64,000 nucleotides of DNA, from positions 1 through 64,000 of the forward strand of contig NZ_LJSI01000052.1 of the NCBI RefSeq assembly GCF_001305295.1, in the 5' to 3' direction. The position numbers and the translations under genes were made by a program. Shown in pieces: positions 57,306 through 64,000 of this stretch. The notes beneath the pieces were generated by a model that was given only the letters and a program-made list of their open reading frames with translations, was not told the origin of the DNA and ran no database searches. This stretch comes from Neptunomonas antarctica. Lineage in GTDB: Bacteria; Pseudomonadota; Gammaproteobacteria; Pseudomonadales; Balneatricaceae. How positions within the stretch are numbered: position 1 is the first letter of the stretch; each line of letters begins with the position of its first letter.

Positions 57306-59429
57306 TTAATTGTCTAACCCTTGTCGAACACAACTGAGCACACCAATTTCATATACACCGGCAAGCGCATCATAAACGGGCTTAAGCGCTTGCCCGAAAC
57401 GTTGCTGACAATCAAGAATCACTTCCTGAATATGCCGCAATTCAGCTTCTGGCAGCTCAACGACTTCTTCCACTGTCAAATCCCGACTCTTAATCCCTGC
57501 GGCCAGGTGGATATAAATCACCTTGGCTGACAGCTTTTGCATTTTAGCCACCTGATCAATCGTCATACCCGCCTTAAACAGCGCAACCGACTCCTGAGCC
57601 TGATGGCCTTTATCCTGATCTGGCGATGACTGATGACCAATAACTTCCAAAAACGCATCACCATATAGCGCCAGCTTACGCTCACCCACACCGCTGATCT
57701 TATGCAACTGATGGGAATTAATCGGGCGGTACATCACCATTTCCATCAATGTTGCATCGTGAAAAATCACGTAGGGAGGAACATCCTGCTCATCCGCAAG
57801 ACGCTTTCGTAACTGCTTTAACTGTTCCCATAGTTTACGATCAACCACATCCAATTGATGCTGAGGGGCATTGTTTTTCTGGTAACCACTACTGCGCTCA
57901 CGCTTATCTTGTCGCAACAATATGCTCTCATCACCCTTCAGCAAAGATCGACAGCTATCACTGAGATGGAGAACCCCATACCCTTCCGGATCGACACTGA
58001 GATACCCTCGCGCCACCAGCTGGCGGAAAACCGAGCGCCATTGGTTACGATTCAACTCCACCCCGATTCCCCAGGTGGACACCACGTTATGGTTCGCCGC
58101 TTTTACTTTATCGGTCAGATTACCCAGCAGCACATCAATAATATGATTAACACCAAAACGCTGTCCGGTTCGATAAACAGACGACAAGGCTTTTCGCGCC
58201 GCCTCAGTACCATCCCATTGCGGCACGGGCTCAAGACAGGTATCACAGTTACCACAAGGTGGATGATCATGCTCACCAAAGTAGCTCAGTAACACCTGCC
58301 GCCGACAGGTCGTTATTTCACAAAAACCCAGTATTGCCTCAAGCTTTTGACGCTCGATTTGTTTGAACTGCTCAGCTGCCTGAGAAGTTTCAAGCATCTG
58401 GCGTAAAAAAATAACATCCTGTAAGCCATAGACCATCCAGGCATCGGCGGGCAAACCGTCACGCCCGCCCCTCCCCGTTTCCTGATAGTATGCTTCTATG
58501 CTTTTTGGAAGATCAAGATGGGCAACAAATCTTACGTTCGGCTTATCGATACCCATTCCGAAAGCAATGGTTGCCACGACGATAATCGACTCTTCCGTCA
58601 AAAAACGATGTTGATTATCCCGCCTGACATCAGTTGATAACCCGGCATGATACGGCAACGCATTAAAACCGCGCTCGGCCAACCAGGCAGCGGTTTCCTC
58701 AACGCTTTTCCGCGACAGACAATAGACAATACCGGCATCGCTGGGGTGCTCTTGTTTAAGAAATAATAATAACTGTTCCCGCGCCCGGTTTTTTTGACCT
58801 ATGCGGTAGCGGATATTGGGGCGATCAAAACCCTGCACGAAGCGGCGAGGATCCCGTAAACCCAAACGATCGACAATTTCCTGCTGCGTTCGCGTGTCTG
58901 CTGTTGCAGTTAACGCGATACGCGGGACATCGGGAAAATGATCAGTAAGGGAGGCCAGTTTCAGATACTCAGGACGAAAATCATGGCCCCACTGAGATAC
59001 ACAGTGCGCTTCATCAATGGCGAACAGCGCAAGACGACTCTGCCGCAAAAGAGACAGCATTTTGGGCTGAACCAAGCGCTCAGGCGCTATATAGAGCAGA
59101 TCTAACTGGCCATTGAGCAACGCCTGCTCAACTTCCGTTTGAATAACATAATCAAGTGAGGAGTTAAGGCAGGCAACCCTGACACCCAATTGCGACAAAG
59201 CTGTCACCTGATCATACATCAGGGCAATTAATGGCGAGACGACAATGGCAGTACCCGGACGCAACAATGCCGGCAGTTGATAACAAAGAGATTTACCGCC
59301 ACCGGTAGGCATAATAACCAGCGCATCACGGTTGTCTAATACACTCTGAATCACTTCATCTTGTGGCTCACGAAACTGATCGTAGCCGAACACTTCTTTC
59401 AATACATGGAGGGTTTTATTTATCATCAT
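57306..59429 (-). CDS. recQ: ATP-dependent DNA helicase RecQ
   Basis: A 3'-5' DNA helicase of recombination and fork repair. Walker A in [21 protein letters not shown] box in [17 protein letters not shown], motif VI in [13 protein letters not shown] zinc-binding region ([18 protein letters not shown] with CGNCDTC), RQC winged helix, HRDC domain (about 540-610) and an extra C-terminal helix-turn-helix ([20 protein letters not shown]) follow. That tail makes it 707 aa against 609 in E. coli. The ATG at 59429 begins the family N-terminus; the frame extends 15 codons further up. The 5' end lies close to the divergent YecA gene. Confidence 0.95.
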   Translation of the reverse strand: MMINKTLHVLKEVFGYDQFREPQDEVIQSVLDNRDALVIMPTGGGKSLCYQLPALLRPGTAIVVSPLIALMYDQVTALSQLGVRVACLNSSLDYVIQTEVEQALLNGQLDLLYIAPERLVQPKMLSLLRQSRLALFAIDEAHCVSQWGHDFRPEYLKLASLTDHFPDVPRIALTATADTRTQQEIVDRLGLRDPRRFVQGFDRPNIRYRIGQKNRAREQLLLFLKQEHPSDAGIVYCLSRKSVEETAAWLAERGFNALPYHAGLSTDVRRDNQHRFLTEESIIVVATIAFGMGIDKPNVRFVAHLDLPKSIEAYYQETGRGGRDGLPADAWMVYGLQDVIFLRQMLETSQAAEQFKQIERQKLEAILGFCEITTCRRQVLLSYFGEHDHPPCGNCDTCLEPVPQWDGTEAARKALSSVYRTGQRFGVNHIIDVLLGNLTDKVKAANHNVVSTWGIGVELNRNQWRSVFRQLVARGYLSVDPEGYGVLHLSDSCRSLLKGDESILLRQDKRERSSGYQKNNAPQHQLDVVDRKLWEQLKQLRKRLADEQDVPPYVIFHDATLMEMVMYRPINSHQLHKISGVGERKLALYGDAFLEVIGHQSSPDQDKGHQAQESVALFKAGMTIDQVAKMQKLSAKVIYIHLAAGIKSRDLTVEEVVELPEAELRHIQEVILDCQQRFGQALKPVYDALAGVYEIGVLSCVRQGLDN

Positions 59430-59536
59430 CCAATTATCCGGAAAGACAGCACCACTGTCATCCCAAATTATCACTGACTACTCTTTCGTCTAGGAGTAGA
59501 ATAGCGCAGAATGCCCTTTTTTCAGGAATGCCAAAC

Positions 59537-60124
59537 ATGCAAAGTACATTAAATAGCGCACCGTTATCCGATGCCGAGCTAGATAGTCTCGAAACTTTTA
59601 TTTTTTCAGACATTGTGTCACAAGATTCTCTCGATCTTATCGGGATTCACGGTTTTCTGTGCGCACTTAATATCAGCCCGCTTCCTGCTGCTGAAGAGGA
59701 ATGGATGGATGTACTGTTCGATGGCAAGCCTAAATGGGAATCAACAGAGCAAGAAACTGAAATCACCACGTTGTTGAATCGCTGGAAAAACTCAATTGGC
59801 GGTGATCTGTATAATGACCGTGAACTTGAAATGCCTTGCGACCTGACGCTGGTCACTAAAAATGAAGAGTCCGAGCTGGAGATCTGGGCTCAAGCCTTTA
59901 TGGAAGGCGTATTCATCAATGAAGATGAATGGTTCTCAGAAGGCACGGATAAAGAAGAAGTGGTGGCGGAACTAATGCTGCCAATTATGGTGATTTCAAA
60001 TCTGTTTGATGAAAAAGAATTTATAGAGATCCGCAATAATCGCACAGTGACTGAGCAGATGGCGAATGAAATACCTGACATTCTGATTGATCTTTTCCTT
60101 CTTTATCATGCTCCGGAAAAATAA
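59537..60124 (+). CDS. YecA/UPF0149 family protein
   Basis: A 195-aa acidic helical protein of the UPF0149 family: LSDAELDSLETFIFS, LDLIGIHGFLCALNISPLP, EIWAQAFMEGVFINEDEWF. Members often carry a C-terminal SEC-C zinc motif; it is absent here. Function unknown. The ATG at 59537 has AGGA 9 nt upstream; the frame extends up into recQ on the other strand, which is not credible as coding. Confidence 0.85.
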   Translation: MQSTLNSAPLSDAELDSLETFIFSDIVSQDSLDLIGIHGFLCALNISPLPAAEEEWMDVLFDGKPKWESTEQETEITTLLNRWKNSIGGDLYNDRELEMPCDLTLVTKNEESELEIWAQAFMEGVFINEDEWFSEGTDKEEVVAELMLPIMVISNLFDEKEFIEIRNNRTVTEQMANEIPDILIDLFLLYHAPEK

Positions 60125-60147
60125 GCATAATAGTTTGATTGCCTGAA

Positions 60148-60190
60148 CAAAAATTCCCCGACCCGATTTTCAGGCGACGGGGAATTTGTA
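60148..60190. terminator. Terminator between YecA and alanine racemase genes
   Basis: AAATTCCCCG (60151-60160) pairs with CGGGGAATTT (60178-60187), lying between convergent genes. Confidence 0.7.
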
Positions 60191-60195
60191 CAGCA

Positions 60196-61272
60196 TCAGA
60201 TATACTGTCTTGGCACCCTTTTCGTGACACCGGTAAATAGCGAGTAAGGAATAGTGCCGCAATGCCGCGCTACCTCGTTAATACTCAGCTGACTACCCCA
60301 CAGCTCTACTGTTGCACCGATAGCCACGTCAGACAGCCCCGTCAAATCCACCGCACACATATCCATTGATACGCGCCCGATAATCTGTGCCCGCTGTCCG
60401 TTTACAAGGACCGGCGTGCCTGTGCCTGCATGACGGGTGTAACCATCACCGTAGCCAATGGCTACCGTGCCTACGCGGGTTTTTTTATCACATACATAGG
60501 ACGCGGCATAACCAACAGCCTCGCCTGCTTCCAGGTCATGGATAGCGATCACTTCACTTTGCAGCGTCATAGAGGCCACTAATTGATCCGCATTGGGCTG
60601 ATCCATTTCAAAAGGAGAGGCACCATAAAGCATTAAACCCGGGCGAATCCAGCCCCGATGTAACGCAGGCCACGCTAGCACAGCCGGTGAATTTGCGAAG
60701 CTATGTAACGCAGGAATCCCTTCAACAGTTTGATCAAATAGCTCAGTCTGTTGTTGTGTATGGGGCTTATCCAGCTCATCAGCACACGACAGATGACTCA
60801 TCAGCACAATTTCTGACACCTGATTACAGGCATTCAGACGCTCAAATGCCTGTCGATATTCACAACTATCAAAGCCTAATCGATGCATACCTGAGTCCAG
60901 CTTAAGCCAGACATTAACCGGAGCCGACAGCTGAGCATTCTCCAGCATCGCTATTTGCTCTATACGATGAATAGCAGTCCAGAAATTATTGTCTGCAATA
61001 ACGGATAGCTCATCCGGCGTAAAAAAACCTTCGAGTAGTAAAATGGGTTTTTTCACTCCCGCATCTCGCAATTCGATAGCTTCTTCGATACAGGCAACAC
61101 CGAAGGCAATCGCATCAGCCTCCAACGCCAGAGCAACGCGAACAGCACCATGGCCATAGGCATCAGCCTTAATCACTGCCAGCGCATTTGCACCCGGCGC
61201 TAATGACTTCGCCAAACGATAGTTTTGACGAATTGCCGATAAATCAATAATTGCCCGCGTTGCTCGCCCCAT
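60196..61272 (-). CDS. dadX: Alanine racemase, probably catabolic
   Basis: A PLP enzyme interconverting L- and D-alanine. The PLP lysine is Lys35 (LAVIKADAYGHG); the second catalytic Tyr lies in EAVGYAASYVCDKKTRVG. The start at 61272 has AAGGGGA 6 nt upstream and gives 358 aa with the family N-terminus RATRAIIDLSAIRQNY; the open frame extends 37 codons up into ridA in another frame, which is not credible. Standing in a unit with dadA marks it as the catabolic DadX rather than the cell-wall Alr, though the sequence alone does not separate the two. Confidence 0.92.
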   Translation of the reverse strand: MGRATRAIIDLSAIRQNYRLAKSLAPGANALAVIKADAYGHGAVRVALALEADAIAFGVACIEEAIELRDAGVKKPILLLEGFFTPDELSVIADNNFWTAIHRIEQIAMLENAQLSAPVNVWLKLDSGMHRLGFDSCEYRQAFERLNACNQVSEIVLMSHLSCADELDKPHTQQQTELFDQTVEGIPALHSFANSPAVLAWPALHRGWIRPGLMLYGASPFEMDQPNADQLVASMTLQSEVIAIHDLEAGEAVGYAASYVCDKKTRVGTVAIGYGDGYTRHAGTGTPVLVNGQRAQIIGRVSMDMCAVDLTGLSDVAIGATVELWGSQLSINEVARHCGTIPYSLFTGVTKRVPRQYI

Positions 61273-61306
61273 AGATATCCCCTTTATATAATCAGTTAAG
61301 TCAGTC

Positions 61307-61693
61307 TTACTCAGGCGTAACCATAATAGCTTCAACTTCAATGTCAGCATCTTTAGGCAAGGCTTTAACAGCATAAGCCGCACGTGCCGGGTATGGCTCA
61401 GAAAAATAACGCATCATGATTTCATTAACCTCAGCAAAGTACTTCAGATCAGAAAGAAGAATGGTTAGTTTTACTATATCAGCCATTGAACCACCGGCTG
61501 CTTCGGTCACTGCTTTCATATTTTCAAATACACGTACAGCCTGCGCTTCAAATGACTCTGTCACCATTTCCATGGTTTCAGGGTTTAGCGGAATCTGTCC
61601 TGACATATAGACCGTATTACCCACTTTTACGGCCTGAGAATAAGGACCAATAGCGGCAGGCGCCAAAGGCGTTGAAATGATGCTGCGATTCAT
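61307..61693 (-). CDS. ridA: RidA-family enamine/imine deaminase
   Basis: A 128-aa RidA protein that hydrolyses reactive 2-aminoacrylate and related imines. The key Arg sits in [20 protein letters not shown]; the N-terminus [20 protein letters not shown] is canonical. Between dadX and dadA it would clear imino intermediates produced by the dehydrogenase or by PLP enzymes. AGAGAA precedes the ATG. Confidence 0.93.
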   Translation of the reverse strand: MNRSIISTPLAPAAIGPYSQAVKVGNTVYMSGQIPLNPETMEMVTESFEAQAVRVFENMKAVTEAAGGSMADIVKLTILLSDLKYFAEVNEIMMRYFSEPYPARAAYAVKALPKDADIEVEAIMVTPE

Positions 61694-61782
61694 AATAAGT
61701 TCTCTTTAAAAATAATGTGATGTCGTTTACTTAACTTTCATTTACTCAACAATGCATACCCATAATAAATCAGCCGATTTAT

Positions 61783-63036
61783 TTACGCATATCTTTCTAT
61801 ATTAAGGCCTGACGGGTCAATATCCGGCTGTCGCCCACAAATAATATCCGTCACGAAACGGGCAGAACCGACAGCCATTGTCCAGCCAAGCGTACCATGC
61901 CCCGTATTCAGATAAAGGCTGGGATACTTAGTCGCACCCAGCACCGGCGTGCCGTCCGGCGTCATCGGCCGTAAGCCGGTCCAGAATTCAGCTTTGGACA
62001 AGTCTCCGCCGCCTGAGAATAGATCACTTACCACAAAATCCACATTGTTTCGGCGCTTATCTTTCAGGCTTAAATCATACCCCGTCAACTCAGCAGTACC
62101 ACCGACACGAATACGATCATCAAAACGAGTTACCCCAATCTTATAAGTCTCATCCATTACAGTCGACACAGGTGCCCTACTTTCATCAATGATAGGCAGC
62201 GTTAACGAATAACCTTTAACGGGATAAACCGGTATTTTAATACCGACTTTACTTAATAGCAGAGGACTGTAACTACCCAAAGCAACCACATAACGATCAG
62301 CCTTAATAATCTGCGACTCTAGCTGTACACCCTGAATATCGCCCTGATTTTCAATCAATCCTTTAATTGTGGTGTTATACATGAACGTAACACCCAGCTT
62401 TTCGCACTCTTTCGCCAAGCCCTGAGTAAATTTAAAACAATCACCGGTTCCGTCGCCAGGTAAGCGTAAGCCGCCAATAATTTTCTCTTTTACATGAGCT
62501 AAAGCAGGCTCTCTGTCGATACAACCCTGACGATCCAGCACTTCATAATTAACGCCACACTCTTTCAGGATCGCAACATCTGCTTTTGAGGACGCGACCT
62601 GCTTATCTGTTCGGAATACCTGTAATGTGCCTCCGAAACGCTGATCATAATTGAGCACTACGTCATTATTCAGCTCAACCATACTATCGCGACTGTATTC
62701 AGCAATACGCAACATGCGCGACTTATTAACCCTATAAGCAGCTTCGTTGCAGTTACCTAGCATTTTAGCCATCCATTTAAACAATACGGGATCAAGCGCT
62801 GGCTGAATCCGTAAAGGGGCAAGGTCTTGCATCATCCACTTAACGGCTTTCAGGGGGACACCCGGCGCAGACCACGGAGAGGAATAACCAGGAGAAAGCT
62901 GACCCGCATTAGCGTAACTGGTTTCAAGAGCCGCCGCAGGCTGACGATCAACTACCGTGACCTCATGGCCCAATTTCGCTAAATAGTAAGCATTTGTAAC
63001 ACCGATAACACCACTACCCAATACCAATATTTTCAT
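61783..63036 (-). CDS. dadA: D-amino acid dehydrogenase
   Basis: A membrane-associated FAD enzyme that oxidises D-alanine and other D-amino acids to 2-oxo acids and ammonia, feeding electrons to the respiratory chain. FAD site MKILVLGSGVIGVTNAYYLA; C-terminal LNTGHGTLGWTMAVGSAR. The ATG at 63036 has AAGGA 6 nt upstream and gives 417 aa; the frame extends seven codons further. With DadX it converts L-alanine to pyruvate. It is divergent from an Lrp-type gene. Confidence 0.95.
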   Translation of the reverse strand: MKILVLGSGVIGVTNAYYLAKLGHEVTVVDRQPAAALETSYANAGQLSPGYSSPWSAPGVPLKAVKWMMQDLAPLRIQPALDPVLFKWMAKMLGNCNEAAYRVNKSRMLRIAEYSRDSMVELNNDVVLNYDQRFGGTLQVFRTDKQVASSKADVAILKECGVNYEVLDRQGCIDREPALAHVKEKIIGGLRLPGDGTGDCFKFTQGLAKECEKLGVTFMYNTTIKGLIENQGDIQGVQLESQIIKADRYVVALGSYSPLLLSKVGIKIPVYPVKGYSLTLPIIDESRAPVSTVMDETYKIGVTRFDDRIRVGGTAELTGYDLSLKDKRRNNVDFVVSDLFSGGGDLSKAEFWTGLRPMTPDGTPVLGATKYPSLYLNTGHGTLGWTMAVGSARFVTDIICGRQPDIDPSGLNIERYA

Positions 63037-63164
63037 TATTATCCTTAAAGTTGACACAAGATATGTGCCTAGAATAATTCAAATTAACAATGAAATTTTG
63101 TTGTTTTATGCGTAAATAATAGTTACTTTAACTAGATAACTTAAAATAAACAGAATTTTATAAA

Positions 63165-63632
63165 ATGAAAAAACTCGATCGGATAGATAGAAACATTCTA
63201 GCAACATTACAAAAAGATGGCCGTATGTCATATACCGACCTGGCTGATAAAGTCGGACTATCGACAACGCCCTGTATCGAACGAGTGAAACGACTTGAAA
63301 AGGATGGTTTTATTCAAGGATATCACGCCAGACTGAACCCGGAAGCGCTAGGTTACAATATGCTGGTTTTTGTTGAAATCTCTCTCTCTTACCAGTCACC
63401 TGATGCATTTGAACGATTTAACTTAGCGGTTAATCAACTATCTTACATTATGGAGTGCCACTTAGTCTCCGGCGACTCCGATTACCTGCTAAAAGCCCGC
63501 ATAAAAGACATGTCGGAATACCGAGCATTATTGGGCGATATGCTACTGACCTTACCGGGTGTAAAGAATTCAAAAAGCTACATCGTAATGGAAGAAGTAA
63601 AAGAAAGCTTCAGCATTCCGGTACAGGCTTAG
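63165..63632 (+). CDS. Lrp/AsnC-family regulator, probable DadR
   Basis: A 155-aa feast/famine regulator: N-terminal helix-turn-helix (LDRIDRNILATLQKDGRMSY; VGLSTTPCIERVKRLEKDGF) and C-terminal effector-binding RAM domain (ECHLVSGDSDYLLKARIKDM). Divergent from dadA over 128 bp of AT-rich DNA, it most likely activates dadA-ridA-dadX in response to alanine, like DadR of Pseudomonas. Confidence 0.9.
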   Translation: MKKLDRIDRNILATLQKDGRMSYTDLADKVGLSTTPCIERVKRLEKDGFIQGYHARLNPEALGYNMLVFVEISLSYQSPDAFERFNLAVNQLSYIMECHLVSGDSDYLLKARIKDMSEYRALLGDMLLTLPGVKNSKSYIVMEEVKESFSIPVQA

Positions 63633-63666
63633 CTGCTTAATACACCAAGAGGCATTGTCAGTTTTC

Positions 63667-63702
63667 AGGTAGATAGCCTCTTATATTAGATGCTATCTAC
63701 CT
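63667..63702. terminator. Inverted repeat between convergent genes
   Basis: AGGTAGATAGC (63667-63677) and GCTATCTACCT (63692-63702) are perfect complements with a 14-nt loop; no strong T-run. Confidence 0.5.
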
Positions 63703-63721
63703 ACGTCTATTACATCAAACG

Positions 63722-64000
63722 CTAGACTTTAAACCCATGTACTAACTCTTTCAGTTGATGCGCCATGCCAGCTAACTCCTGAGCTGAATTGGCTATTTGT
63801 CCCGCGGCTGTTGCAACTTCATCCGAGTGATCATCAATCACAGCCAGATTCTGGCTCACATCCTGAATCACGGCAGCCTGCTCTTCAGATGCAGTCGCTA
63901 TCTGGCTGGACATATCCATAATACCGGTAACCGCTTGTACAATCGATTCCAATGAATTCTCTACATTATGCGTGCGATCTACTGTTTCACGCATTTTCAC
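63722..64000 (-). CDS. Methyl-accepting chemotaxis protein, C-terminal end (partial)
   Basis: The last 92 residues of a chemoreceptor that continues past the window edge. The helix MDMSSQIATASEEQAAVIQD carries the conserved adaptation region, and the protein ends in the usual helical tail (LAGMAHQLKELVHGFKV) without a CheR/CheB-tethering pentapeptide. The ligand domain is out of view. Confidence 0.9.
   Translation of the reverse strand: MKMRETVDRTHNVENSLESIVQAVTGIMDMSSQIATASEEQAAVIQDVSQNLAVIDDHSDEVATAAGQIANSAQELAGMAHQLKELVHGFKV

Noticed and set aside
59363-59536. N-terminal extension of the YecA-family protein
   Set aside because: It runs antisense through the start of recQ, and the ATG at 59537 has the only plausible ribosome site and family N-terminus.

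Overview
The window reads as chromosome of a marine-type gammaproteobacterium, most like the Oceanospirillales/Oceanospirillaceae. This rests on the gene set and its order (gltA divergent from sdhCDAB-sucAB-lpd-sucCD, a glyA-soxBDAG-purU sarcosine cluster, opgGH, luxS, selO, htpG, recQ, and a dadA-ridA-dadX cluster with an Lrp-type regulator). Genus cannot be fixed from the sequence alone. No rRNA, tRNA, CRISPR array, insertion sequence or origin was recognised.

Left part (1-16.7 kb) is accessory. It opens with the 3' end of a GC-rich two-partner-secretion adhesin made of YDG-type repeats, its reading frame broken twice, overlapping by one base the gene for its outer-membrane transporter (TpsB). 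A YbfB-type MFS transporter and a LysR regulator follow as a divergent pair. Next comes a PEP-CTERM exported protein behind a good sigma-54 promoter match, and then a lone GH19 lysozyme of phage type. Two divergently transcribed response regulators of the c-di-GMP world follow (REC plus degenerate HD-GYP; REC-GGDEF-EAL). A GC-richer two-gene unit ends the region: a small two-helix membrane protein, then a predicted exported protein with 14 WD40 repeats and an intact caspase-like His/Cys dyad. That pair is the most unusual content of the window.

Middle part (16.9-43 kb) is metabolic and housekeeping, mostly on the minus strand. The operon glyA-soxB-soxD-soxA-soxG-purU demethylates sarcosine and handles the one-carbon units; a foldable leader precedes glyA. 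After it come a VF530-family protein, cytochrome c', htpG with a textbook sigma-32 promoter, two hot-dog thioesterases with a DUF599 membrane protein, an EamA transporter, luxS, selO, DUF3301, an Imm22-like protein, a PqiA-domain protein, a decayed gene, and opgG-opgH for periplasmic glucans. An acyltransferase-3 gene, a permuted NlpC/P60 hydrolase, a membrane-anchored retropepsin-like protease and an MFS transporter complete this part.

Right part (43-64 kb) is central carbon metabolism: sucD, sucC, lpd, sucB, sucA and sdhB, A, D, C on the minus strand, with terminators after sucD and sdhB, and gltA divergent on the plus strand. After gltA come an exported zincin-like protein, yqaA, recQ, a YecA/UPF0149 protein, then the D-/L-alanine catabolic set dadX-ridA-dadA with a divergent Lrp-type regulator, and the 3' end of a chemotaxis receptor gene running off the window. 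Starts were moved inward from the longest open frame wherever a ribosome-binding site or family alignment argued for it; each such choice is stated.
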